Source: Nemertoderma westbladi | Lineage: Eukaryota; Xenacoelomorpha; Nemertodermatida; Nemertodermatidae | Direction of reading: 5' to 3' | NCBI GenBank assembly: GCA_032718475.1 | Contig: JAUCBJ010000881.1 | Location: 1-24,619 of the forward strand | DNA length: 24,619 nucleotides | Part shown: positions 9,834 through 18,076 of the stretch, in pieces | Layout: every line of letters starts with the position of its first letter | Numbering within the stretch: the first letter of the stretch is position 1 | Notes under the pieces: model-generated | Seen by the model: only the letters and a program-made list of their open reading frames with translations | Told to the model about the DNA's origin: nothing | Databases searched by the model: none | Position numbers and translations under genes: made by a program

Positions 9834-10034
9834 TATTGATTCGCGTCGTTGCCTTCAACCAATCGTTGCTTATCACCTACGCGTAGCCTAACCTCGCGAT
9901 GCCTGCCTTACTCGACAACTGTTACCACCCGCGAGTATTGATTCGCGTCGTTGCATCAACCAACCATCGCATATTCATCTTCGCGTAACCTAACTTCTCA
10001 TCGCATGGCTAGCCCCCACTACGCTATTATATCG
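9834..10034. repeat. Degenerate direct repeat, about 102 bp period
   Basis: TATTGATTCGCGTCGTTGC begins at 9834 and again at 9936. Each is followed by a diverged CAACCAA...CGC...CGCGTA(A/G)CCTAAC segment. The region is rich in CAACCAAC words, so C greatly exceeds G on this strand. It lies between the LINE relic and the first Polinton gene. Confidence 0.65.
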
Positions 10035-10412
10035 AATCGATTGCCAACTCACCACCACCACCACCGTCGCTAGCCACGCACGGCTACTCCTCGACGGCTG
10101 TCGCCAAACCAATCAATCCAACCAACCAAGCGGCCTGCCTACCCCAACGCTATTATGATACGTGTTGAAATTCCGCCACGTTCTAGCTACACGTATACGA
10201 ATATTTCCATAGTTATTTCCTATCCACGCAACCAACCACTGTATACTGTATATGCTGACAACGTGGCCACCAACTACACGCATCACGCATATATTATATT
10301 ATATTGATTGCCAACTCCACGACTGCTGTCGCCAAATCAACAAACCAAGCAGTATGATACATGAGATTCCGTCACGTTCTAGCTACGCGTATACGAGCAT
10401 TAGTGATTATTA
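10023..10412. repeat. Second pair of degenerate direct repeats
   Basis: GATTGCCAACTC (10039 and 10306), GCTGTCGCCAAA (about 10098 and 10325) and CACGTTCTAGCTAC followed by a CGTATACGA (10177 and 10373) recur in the same order with variable spacing, so the unit is roughly 190-270 bases with internal deletions. No coding sense. It may belong to the Polinton's terminal repeat or 5' region; the matching right end is outside the window. Confidence 0.6.
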
Positions 10413-10628
10413 CGCAATAATTTTTTTGTTTATACAGTAGTTACCCACCAGCTAATCAACCAATCAATAAACCGAATTTAGGCTATTTCTCAGTTTAAGA
10501 CCTGTATTATTTTTGAAAATATCTTATATATATAATCTCTTGCTTTAATCGCAATTAATCATTTGTAATGGTTTTAGTTTAAAAGTTTTTACTTTGTTTG
10601 TTTGATTTACAATAAAATAAATTAAATA

Positions 10629-11079
10629 ATGTCTTCTGATTCCAATATGGTTATGCCAATGGTAAGGCATTCATTTTTTGCAGAAGATGGTCAAGCCTAT
10701 ATTGTTATTGATTATACAATTTACCGTCAGGGAGATAGATGATAAATATAAAATTGAATTTTCTGAAAAAGCCAGGAAAGTTTTAAGCTCAATTGATATT
10801 GATGCTTCTGATAATAGTATTCATCTTTTAGATTACAACCTGAAAGCTGAGCATGGGGGAGGAAAATTAAGCAACATTTTACTATTATCCATGATAGAGG
10901 GATTTATTGTTATTACACAATACAACGAAGCTGGTGAAAAGTTTGAAATACGGCTAAATCGGCATAGCCCCTACGAAATTATGTCTTTCTTTATTGTAAT
11001 GATTTCAAAAGAATCCTTTGTCGAACCTGAAGAATCAGCGGATAATGTTGAATATGTTGATAATATCATTGATTCTTGA
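10629..11079 (+). pseudogene. Unknown Polinton-linked protein with apparent frameshift
   Basis: From ATG 10629 a frame runs 36 codons (including VRHSFFAEDGQAYIVIDYTIY) to TGA at 10740-10742. A second frame, open from 10678 but with its best start only TTG, continues from about 10735 (EIDDKYKIEFSEKARKVL) to TGA at 11077-11079. Each half looks coding where the other ceases, so one base gained or two lost near 10735-10745 probably split one gene of about 150 residues. The C-terminal half has an acidic tail (VEPEESADNVEYVDN). No family recognised. Alternatively only the 133-codon frame is used. Confidence 0.45.
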
Positions 11080-11250
11080 CTTTTCCCTCTATATTATAAA
11101 TATTTTATGATTATATATAAAATTTTGTTGTTTTTAAATAATCGAAAATTGTAGTAGTATTTGTATATACAGTATAACAGTTTTGTTTGTTGTTGTTGTT
11201 GTTGTTGTGTATTGTGGTAATTATTTTCAATTTACTTTAAAATTTGGAAA
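11080..11250. other. AT-rich intergenic segment with (TTG)n
   Basis: Contains a GTT/TTG microsatellite at about 11187-11207 and no gene. It separates two plus-strand Polinton genes and may hold the promoter of the RING gene. Confidence 0.6.
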
Positions 11251-11703
11251 ATGGATATTTTAAATGAAAAATGTCCAGTTTGCTATTCTAAGTTATTGCA
11301 ACAACATCGAGATTATTATAAATGTGAAAATAAACATGCAACTTGCGTACAATGTATTGCACAATATTCCGAAATGAATAATTATTGTTCTAAAATTTGT
11401 CCTATTTGTCGCGCACCCATATCTAAGTTTAATATAAAGTTGGCAAGATACCAACCCTATTATTGGAAAGAGCTTCGCAATATAACTTATATTTCTGCGA
11501 AAAGTAATGATCCGGGAGATTTATTTACAATATTAGAGAATATTTTTTATAGAAACGTAGTACGACGCTGTTGCTACTATATTCCTTATTTTTTTAGCAG
11601 CGAACATAAAAAAATCATTAGCGCGAAATTTTCGGGAAGTGATTTCCAATCCGCCGATGTTACCTATCATTATTTCGCGTATAAAGATGCTCACCATGCT
11701 TGA
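11251..11703 (+). CDS. RING-finger protein (candidate E3 ubiquitin ligase)
   Basis: A 150-residue protein from ATG 11251. The N-terminus carries a RING: C8-x2-C11 (CPVC), C26 and H30 (KCENKH), C33-x2-C36 (CVQC), and the closing CPIC at residues 50-53, then the typical RAPI. Spacing fits a C3HC4-type zinc-binding domain, except that extra Cys residues precede CPIC. Known RING proteins recruit E2 enzymes for ubiquitin transfer. The remaining 90 residues are rich in Tyr and aromatic residues with no domain I recognise; no membrane segment is obvious, though IPYFF is hydrophobic. It is intact, on the same strand between two Polinton genes, and so probably element cargo. Large DNA viruses often use RING proteins against host factors, but a role here is inference. 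Confidence 0.75.
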   Translation: MDILNEKCPVCYSKLLQQHRDYYKCENKHATCVQCIAQYSEMNNYCSKICPICRAPISKFNIKLARYQPYYWKELRNITYISAKSNDPGDLFTILENIFYRNVVRRCCYYIPYFFSSEHKKIISAKFSGSDFQSADVTYHYFAYKDAHHA

Positions 11704-11919
11704 AATTACATCGGTCTATACTATAATTGGAAATAGTACCTTTTGCTGCAGCGAGCGTCACATACTGTAGCGGCGTCGTATGTTAATTAAATATACAGTA
11801 CTCTAATATTGTAGTTGCATCAATTATTGTTATATACATAGTAATGGTGTTGGTTTATTGATATTGATATTGATATTATATTATATTGTATTGTTGATAT
11901 ATCTTAATAATAATAATAA
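11704..11919. other. Intergenic segment
   Basis: AT-rich, with (TTGATA)n and (TAA)n simple repeats between about 11850 and 11919, just before the ATPase start. No gene. Confidence 0.6.
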
Positions 11920-12570
11920 ATGGCTGACTTTAATTCAGGTCCATATAATTTAAATTTTCAAATGGGAACGAGTATGATAATTTCAGGGCCATCTGGCTCC
12001 GGAAAGTCTACATTTGTTGGCAATTTAATTAAACACAAGAATGGTTGTTTCAACGAAGCCCCCTTGCGAGTATTGTATTGTTACGGGAGCAATCCTCCGA
12101 CTATTCCTGGTATTACTCACCTTTACAAAGGCTTGCCTGAAAATATAGATAGTTTAGTGAATAGTCGAGATTTATTAATTATAGATGATTTGTTAACAGA
12201 AACTGAGTCCAGTACAGCTTTAACTGTATTGTTTACTAAGGTAGCTCATCATTCCAATATATTTATTTGTTTTATAACGCAAAACATGTTTTACGGTGGG
12301 AAGCATAACCGCACAAGATCAATTAATAGCCATACTTTAGTATTAATGAAAAATCTGAGAGATAGTCTATCGGTTTTAAATTTCGCGAAGCAGATGTTAC
12401 CAGGGCAGACCAAATTTTTAGTTGATTCCTATCAAGATGCGACAATTGAACCATTTTCACATTTCTTAATTGATTTACGACAGGAAACACCCGAACATTT
12501 AAGATTTAGATCTGATATATTTCGTAATCATAATTGTTACATTAAAAATTACACTGACTATAAACGTAGC
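11920..12570 (+). pseudogene. Polinton packaging ATPase (A32/FtsK-HerA type), interrupted by a LINE
   Basis: The frame from ATG 11920 gives 217 residues of Polinton ATPase before the LINE junction. Walker A is GPSGSGKST (residues 23-31), Walker B LLIIDD (85-90), followed by the ITQNMF sensor-like motif characteristic of A32-like packaging ATPases, which pump DNA into capsids. The open frame continues to 12645, but the last 25 codons are antisense LINE tail (the TTTA repeat gives LFIYLFI). Across the LINE, after the second GTAGC copy, the same phase gives nine Asn-rich codons and a TAA at 17610-17612, so only the extreme C-terminus was displaced. A protein lacking those few residues could still fold, so loss of function is not certain. 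Confidence 0.85.
12566..12570. repeat. Target-site duplication of the LINE, left copy (GTAGC)
   Basis: GTAGC at 12566-12570 matches 17578-17582 on the other side of the LINE. The ATPase phase is preserved across the two copies, which supports this junction more than the 5-base identity alone. Confidence 0.65.
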
Positions 12571-12601
12571 ATTATTTATTTATTTATTTATTTATTTATT
12601 A
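12571..12601 (-). repeat. LINE 3' tail, (AATA)n
   Basis: On the plus strand this is seven or so TTTA units; on the element's strand it is an AATA microsatellite that ends the 3' UTR. CR1/L2-type LINEs commonly end in short microsatellites and not in long poly-A. Confidence 0.85.
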
Positions 12602-12966
12602 ACACGAAATCAAATTTAAAAAAAAAACAAAGCAACAGATATTAATACAAAATTATACACGAAATACATTTACTAAATATAAGTAAAATATTGTAATTGA
12701 GATATAAGATACATTATATGGTTCGAGGGAGAGGATACCTACCAGGCATATAGCACTTATGGTGGTCCATAATTAGTTTTAATGTGAAAAAAAGAATATT
12801 GAAATTGAAATTAAAATTAAAATTACACAAGGAATGTTGAAGAAAATTAAAAAGAACATTAAATTTAAAATAATTGGTTCAAAGTAAGAGAAAATATCCA
12901 GTTTGACCATTGGAAAAAAATAGAAAAAAAAAAAATAAAAACAATACTAACGAGATTAAATACATT
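12602..12966 (-). other. LINE 3' untranslated region
   Basis: About 365 bases between the ORF2 stop and the AATA tail, without coding sense. It includes A-rich stretches on the plus strand near 12840-12955. Confidence 0.7.
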
Positions 12967-15849
12967 TTACTGAAAAAACCATGGATTACCCTGGTCTCTT
13001 GAAAAAGAGCAATATTTAAGTAGGTTAACCCCTGACAAACCCCGTGTAAAAATGGTTAGGTTTACAGCATCAACAAGATCTCCAGGTAACTCGTTCCAAA
13101 TAGGAACAACTCTGTGCTTAAACGAGTTTTTACACATATTGAGTCTGCACCTAGGTACAAATAATTTACGAGAATGCCCTCGAAGACCACTACGCGGTGG
13201 TCTTGTAAAATATTTATCTACATCTAGATCAACTAGGTTTCTGTCAATACTGTAGGTTAACTTTAAATCAAATATGATACGACGTAGTTCCAGCGGTTGT
13301 AAGAACAGAAAATCTAAACGGTTTGTATAACAAGTATAGGGAATATTGCACCTTGCATATAAGCGCCTAGTAAAGTAATGCTGTACGCTCTCGACAAGAT
13401 TGATACTGCTTTTTTTATATGGAGACCATACTGAAGTACAATACTCAAGTAATGGGCGGACCATACTTTTGTATGCCATAAGGAGAGCTTTAATGTTTTT
13501 CGTTTGAATACACCGAAACAGAATGTTGACAATTTTACATGCTTTGGCTACTTGGTCGCTGCAGTACCGATCGAATGAGAGATCTGACATTACTGTTAAG
13601 CCTAAATCTTTACAAAATAAACTTTCACTGAGGACGCTATCATTTAAGTAGTACACATGTTTGCAATTGTTTTTACCCACATAAACTACAGTACATTTGT
13701 GTGCTGCAATCGACAGCTGCCATGTACTGGCCCATGTCTCCAGTTTATTAAGTGCATTGGATAGCAAATGGCACTGCGAACTGTCAGCATACATTTTAAC
13801 ATCATCAGCGAAAAGTTTGACAGTTATTGGCAAGAGCTGTTCAGGTAGGTCGTTTATGAACATTAGGAACAAAAGTGGTCCCAGCACACTCCCTTGTATT
13901 GTACCGGAGGTAACTGGTGCAAAATCTGAGCAATATTTACCGACAACAACACGCTGTGTCCTATTTGACAGAAGGGCTGAAAGCCACAATAACAAGTCAT
14001 CAGCTATGCCATAAGCTCTCAGTTTAATTAATAATTTGCTGTGCACAATGGAATCAAAGGCTTTGGCGAAATCGATATAAATTATATCGATATTTTGCCT
14101 ATTATCAACCATATTATACCAATCTGTAACACACTCCAATAATTGTGTATTGGTAGACCTACGGCACAAGAAACCATGTTGTGCCTTATTGATCAATTTA
14201 TTCAATAGCAAATAGGATAATAAATCATTTTTGACACACATTTCCATAATTTTGCATGCGATGCAAGTTAATGATATTGGTCTATAGTTAAAGGGGTCGC
14301 AAGGATCACCCTTTTTAAAGATAGGAATAATGGTAGCAGTAAGCCAAATAGATGGAAGTGTGTGTGTCTCAAAAGAGAGTTTAAATATAACAGATAATGG
14401 TTTAGCCAAGCACACTGATAAACGATGAAATAAGATACTCGGTAGGTTGTCAGGGGTCCCACTTTTCTTATTGGGCAACTTATTCAAAAAAGTTAACACA
14501 TTTACCGGGCTAAAATTTATAGTCGACAAATTAATACTACTATGCACTTTACTGGGTATATTGATGCTTACATTGTTATCAACTGTAAAATTTTGGGTTA
14601 GCACCTCGTTAAATATACGGGCCTTTGTCGCATCATCCACTACCGTATCACCTTTGAATTTTAAAGGGCCAATACCCAAGGTGGATTTTCTCTTTGAATT
14701 TATATATTTATAAATTAAAGCAGGGTTACCCGAGTTTAGGATTTCAGTCTCTTTGATGCAGGTAGCGCGGTGAGCTGCAGAGGCTGCAGCCTTTGCCACA
14801 CGATAATATTCTTGTCGCCCATTCTCTCTATGTCGTTTCCTCCACAGTAATTTCTTCGCCCTCTGAAGGCGTCTAACAAAAAGCGGGTAATACTTTTTGC
14901 GTTGTTTAAAAGGTTTGAAAGGGACAAATTTGTCTATGCCTTCCTTAAGTACTGAGGAAAAAGTCTCATAAAAATCGTCTACCGTAACACAACTTTCATA
15001 CCTGGTAATAATATTACTATTCTTAATGTAAGCACTGAAAGCAGTATAGTCGCCATTATTAAAATCATAAAAACCTGTATACGAGGTTGAATTATCATTA
15101 ATATGAAGGGATGGTGCTAAAATATTAAAACTAACACTGTCATGGTCACTGGTTGAGAAGGGTACGTTAGTATTAACACTAGAAACAAACTGATTATCCG
15201 ATGTGAACACTAAATCCAGCACATTTGGGCCCCTAGTTGGTTTAAATTGCAATTGAGTTAAGCTATTATGCAAGATAAAAGTGGCAAACTGGTTGTAGCA
15301 AGCATTGTCTGGATACACAAATTCAGACCAATTAAAAAGTGGATAATTAAAGTCCCCAATTAAAACACAAGGGAGTGATGTATTGCACAAAAAAGCCAGC
15401 GATTCCAATAAAATCGCTGTGTTATCAACTACGTCCGGTCTGGGAGGTGGTCTATAGCCACATATGATTCTAGATTTATTAGAACCTAATAAGTCAATTC
15501 CTATTACCTCAGCATCACTAAGATGGTTTGGTAAAGTCACTCTACAGCATTTAATGCTTTTTTTTAAAAGGATAGCTACCCCACCGCCCAGATCCAGATG
15601 GAATCTATCGTGTCTCATAGATGCATAATCAGTACCACCCACTAGCATAGCATCAGTTATAGTTTCATTTGCCCAAGTTTCGGTTAAGGCTATAATATCA
15701 TATTTGTTATTGTTTAACAAGACCTGAAGTTCGGAAAGTTTCATTTTTATTGATTGCACATTTGCACTATAACAGTTTAGAAAAGGTCCACTATTTACGG
15801 CGTCCTCTCCCTTAACTAGTTTTCCTGGTCCAGGGGACGGTTTCTCCAA
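12967..15849 (-). CDS. LINE ORF2: AP-type endonuclease and reverse transcriptase
   Basis: 960 residues, uninterrupted. The endonuclease domain spans about residues 22-245 with YSANVQS (N30), LTETW (E57), IGDFN (165-168), VLDLVF (210-215) and TSDHD (233-237), the metal-binding and catalytic set of the exonuclease-endonuclease-phosphatase fold. Reverse transcriptase covers about 480-760: NYRPISLT, YIDFAKAFD (591-599), QGSVLGPLLF (652-661) and the catalytic FADD (680-683). A C-terminal region with conserved LEYCTSVWSP follows. The protein nicks target DNA and primes cDNA synthesis there. Its ATG lies inside the last 34 bases of ORF1 in a different frame, so translation may depend on termination-reinitiation. 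All catalytic residues I can check are present, so the copy may be functional. Confidence 0.93.
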   Translation of the reverse strand: MEKPSPGPGKLVKGEDAVNSGPFLNCYSANVQSIKMKLSELQVLLNNNKYDIIALTETWANETITDAMLVGGTDYASMRHDRFHLDLGGGVAILLKKSIKCCRVTLPNHLSDAEVIGIDLLGSNKSRIICGYRPPPRPDVVDNTAILLESLAFLCNTSLPCVLIGDFNYPLFNWSEFVYPDNACYNQFATFILHNSLTQLQFKPTRGPNVLDLVFTSDNQFVSSVNTNVPFSTSDHDSVSFNILAPSLHINDNSTSYTGFYDFNNGDYTAFSAYIKNSNIITRYESCVTVDDFYETFSSVLKEGIDKFVPFKPFKQRKKYYPLFVRRLQRAKKLLWRKRHRENGRQEYYRVAKAAASAAHRATCIKETEILNSGNPALIYKYINSKRKSTLGIGPLKFKGDTVVDDATKARIFNEVLTQNFTVDNNVSINIPSKVHSSINLSTINFSPVNVLTFLNKLPNKKSGTPDNLPSILFHRLSVCLAKPLSVIFKLSFETHTLPSIWLTATIIPIFKKGDPCDPFNYRPISLTCIACKIMEMCVKNDLLSYLLLNKLINKAQHGFLCRRSTNTQLLECVTDWYNMVDNRQNIDIIYIDFAKAFDSIVHSKLLIKLRAYGIADDLLLWLSALLSNRTQRVVVGKYCSDFAPVTSGTIQGSVLGPLLFLMFINDLPEQLLPITVKLFADDVKMYADSSQCHLLSNALNKLETWASTWQLSIAAHKCTVVYVGKNNCKHVYYLNDSVLSESLFCKDLGLTVMSDLSFDRYCSDQVAKACKIVNILFRCIQTKNIKALLMAYKSMVRPLLEYCTSVWSPYKKSSINLVESVQHYFTRRLYARCNIPYTCYTNRLDFLFLQPLELRRIIFDLKLTYSIDRNLVDLDVDKYFTRPPRSGLRGHSRKLFVPRCRLNMCKNSFKHRVVPIWNELPGDLVDAVNLTIFTRGLSGVNLLKYCSFSRDQGNPWFFQ

Positions 15850-17357
15850 ATAGCCTGGTGGGAGCGGGGACCGCTATCTGATCGAGAGGAGTTCTGAGTC
15901 GTCCTAGAGCGATCTGCATCTACTTCAACAAAACTCCATCGACGGTCTCGTTTCCATTTGCCGTCACTGTGTTTTGTATACCGCCAGACTTCGCCATCCG
16001 GTTTTAGACTATAGCTTTCAGTAGCATCACCGATTTCATCATGATGGGCTTTCTTATTTAGTTTCTGTACCGAGATTCTGGTGTTGCGGAGGGATAGCCT
16101 TTGTATTTGAGATAAACTCTGACGTACTCGAATTTCCCGACAGACTGCTGGACCATCAGTGGCATCGCGTGCTGCGGTTGTTAACGAGCGGAAGTCACGT
16201 GCTTCGTATTCCGACTTAAAGGATACTTTTAGTAGTCGTTTACGGTCCACGTGTCGTCGACCAAGACGCACTACGTCCGCGACGGAAGCCGGGTCGACAC
16301 CAATGGCTCCGCATATCTCAGCCACCGCTGCTTTATCAGCCCCACCTTGTTGAGATTCTATAAGGTTACTTACAATAACCTCCTTCTTTAACAGTTCGTT
16401 TTCCATGGCTTCCTTTACCGAAGATTCCACAACTTCTGCAAGAGGAGCATTGTAGAGTTTCGAGGAGCGTAGCATCTTCCTTTTCTTTGCCTTTTCTTTG
16501 CGAGCGAGTTTCTTTCGCTCTAGATACGAGTTAGCGAATTCTACATCGTCCTCCAGTCCTATGTTATCGTCATCAGAGGTGTCAGGAGTTTCGGAGTCAG
16601 AGGAATATATATTACTTTTCATATTGGATTTTAATTCCCGCAATTCGTCTGACACAGATTCAATCATCACAGTTTGCTGTAGAACCAGCTCCTTCAGGGA
16701 CTCCCAGCGTTGGTTCTCTTGTTCTGAGAGAGGTGCAGGAGTTACTGGGACCGGTACTGCATGTGGAATGCTGGTACATTTGGAGCAAAACCACATGACC
16801 TGATTACTCTCGTTGTATTTGCCGAAGATTTCCTGCAAGAGGTTATACGCCCTCGTTGATATATCCTCGCACCGAGTGTGGTACCAGCGAAGACACCTAT
16901 CGCATGTGATGCCATTCTCTTCGTCCTGTACCGTTAGATCGCAGACGCCGCACTCCCCTGAGCTAACCCGTGGCAACGTGCCGGGTTTCTCCGGTAAGTT
17001 CAACGGGGTGCCATTGTTCCGGTTTTGGCTACCGGTATCCGTATTAGTACTGGTATTTGAGGACGGGCGACAAGGGGCTGCAGATCTACGTTGATAATGG
17101 GTGACTGGGATTGTTGATTGAGAAATCCGTCGTGATGACATTGCCGAGTCAACTCTGGATTTGTCTAGGACCTTCCGGGCCGCTGCGCCGGAGGCAGTTG
17201 TAGTAGAGGGAGGTTCTGCCACCTTTGGTTTGGATTTCTTCTTGGGAGATTTCCTCTTAATAGTTGAGGCTTTCATCGGGGGATTGTAGTACGCTGATAT
17301 CGCAGCGTCGGCGTCCCCAGAGTCAGTAACTATTTCGATGCTAGAAGATACACTCAT
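15816..17357 (-). CDS. LINE ORF1: PHD-finger nucleic-acid-binding protein
   Basis: 513 residues. The N-terminal 130 residues are basic and Ser/Thr-rich. A PHD finger follows: C136, C139, C152, C155, H160, C163, C191, C194 (C4HC3, with W189 before the last pair). Next come a helical segment, an acidic patch (SSDSETPDTSDDDN), a Lys/Arg-rich stretch that could be a nuclear signal, and from about 328 a domain containing VIVSNLIES and LLKVSFKSEYEARDF, resembling the RRM-like region of LINE ORF1 proteins. PHD fingers usually read histone tails, so this could steer the ribonucleoprotein to chromatin, an inference. Intact frame; the 3' end overlaps ORF2 by 34 bases. Confidence 0.88.
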   Translation of the reverse strand: MSVSSSIEIVTDSGDADAAISAYYNPPMKASTIKRKSPKKKSKPKVAEPPSTTTASGAAARKVLDKSRVDSAMSSRRISQSTIPVTHYQRRSAAPCRPSSNTSTNTDTGSQNRNNGTPLNLPEKPGTLPRVSSGECGVCDLTVQDEENGITCDRCLRWYHTRCEDISTRAYNLLQEIFGKYNESNQVMWFCSKCTSIPHAVPVPVTPAPLSEQENQRWESLKELVLQQTVMIESVSDELRELKSNMKSNIYSSDSETPDTSDDDNIGLEDDVEFANSYLERKKLARKEKAKKRKMLRSSKLYNAPLAEVVESSVKEAMENELLKKEVIVSNLIESQQGGADKAAVAEICGAIGVDPASVADVVRLGRRHVDRKRLLKVSFKSEYEARDFRSLTTAARDATDGPAVCREIRVRQSLSQIQRLSLRNTRISVQKLNKKAHHDEIGDATESYSLKPDGEVWRYTKHSDGKWKRDRRWSFVEVDADRSRTTQNSSRSDSGPRSHQAIWRNRPLDQEN

Positions 17358-17577
17358 ATCATACCTCAGCCGTGGTTAATTTGATCGAAAGTACAATAGG
17401 CCAAATTACCACTAGTCCAGTATTCAGGTAAAGTTATCAGTGCAGCAGTGTTGCAGTATATATAATCTGATAGGCCTACTCATTCGAAGCTGTACACCAA
17501 TACTGGTTAACCGGTACCAATATATAATAAGCCGTACCAATTGCAGTGTTTGAACGACACTATCTGCTGCAACACTA
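17358..17577 (-). other. LINE 5' untranslated region
   Basis: About 220 bases from the right target duplication to the ORF1 ATG, presumably carrying the internal promoter. CTGCAACACT near 17569 and AGTGTTGCAG near 17446 form an inverted pair. One exact TAGGCCTA palindrome lies at 17471-17478. Confidence 0.6.
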
Positions 17578-17582
17578 GTAGC
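17578..17582. repeat. Target-site duplication of the LINE, right copy (GTAGC)
   Basis: Matches 12566-12570. Polinton sequence resumes here: the next nine codons in ATPase phase are Glu, six Asn, Asp, Lys, then TAA. Confidence 0.65.
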
Positions 17583-17612
17583 GAAAATAATAATAATAAT
17601 AATGATAAATAA
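17583..17612 (+). pseudogene. Displaced last codons of the Polinton ATPase
   Basis: Nine Asn-rich codons and a TAA stop (17610-17612), separated from the rest of the ATPase gene by the 5-kb LINE. Assigned because the phase matches across the GTAGC duplication; the sequence is an AAT microsatellite, so by itself it would not be called. Confidence 0.5.
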
Positions 17613-17649
17613 TTAATATTTTGTAACAATTTTCAATAATGTTGCAACA

Positions 17650-18070
17650 ATGAATAGACTTGTGCAGAAATATCGTAACGAACTGGAATTTCTACGCAGC
17701 GCTACCCCTCAACAAAGAACTTATTTTATTAACCATACCGCCAGTAACGAATTAATACGGCTCATTGTAAATACTGCATTAAATGTTCTAAAAGGTAATG
17801 TACAATTGACCCCACATTCATTTAGAAATATTCGCCGCTATAAGAAGGTATTGAAATCACTCAACCGTAATCAATATCAATATATCAATATATCAATAAT
17901 CAATCAACCGATAATTAATATCAAGTTACAGAAAAAAGTTAAGCAATCAATCTGGAGGCATACTACCGTTTCTAATACCCTTACTCGGCATTGGTGCGAA
18001 ACTTGCCGCGAGTGCCGGTGCCGCGGCCGCGGGGGCTGCTATTGCGAAAAAAATTAACCGTGGACGGTAG
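17650..18070 (+). pseudogene. Polinton small 'KGN' protein with a 4-bp duplication frameshift
   Basis: From ATG 17650 the protein reads as a helical, basic small protein: NELIRLIVNTALNVLKGNV (about residues 33-51), then a Tyr/Lys/Arg-rich stretch and a Lys-rich segment. ALNVLKGN followed by a basic region is a pattern I associate with a small conserved Polinton protein whose C-terminus is a Gly-Gly-led hydrophobic tail. Here the annotated frame instead turns Cys/Arg-rich after residue 98 and stops at 18057, while the next frame encodes GGILPFLIPLLG and a Gly/Ala-rich tail, stopping at 18068-18070. CAAT is duplicated at 17944-17951 exactly at the switch, so a 4-base slippage event explains the break. 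Its role in the element, perhaps in the virion, is unproven. Confidence 0.7.
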
Positions 18071-18076
18071 GTAATA

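Larger units (their letters stand above)
12571..17577 (-). mobile_element. Apparently full-length non-LTR retrotransposon (CR1/L2-like) with PHD ORF1
   Basis: A 5.0-kb element on the minus strand: 5' UTR (17577-17358), ORF1 (17357-15816), ORF2 (15849-12967), 3' UTR and an (AATA)n tail abutting the left target duplication. Both ORFs lack stops and frameshifts, all catalytic motifs are present, and the structure starts immediately after the right target duplication, so the copy looks complete. It entered the Polinton ATPase gene. ORF1 with a PHD finger plus an AP endonuclease/RT ORF2 fits the CR1-related non-LTR group. Confidence 0.85.

Noticed and set aside
10662-10683. 22-base GT-AG segment as an intron
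   Set aside because: Too short for normal splicing, and removing it does not join the two coding-like frames better than a small indel does.
12571-12645. Last 25 codons of the ATPase open frame
   Set aside because: They read the antisense AATA tail and 3' UTR of the LINE, not Polinton coding sequence.
16498-17094. Plus-strand open frames of 93-101 codons
   Set aside because: Antisense to the PHD-bearing ORF1 of the LINE.
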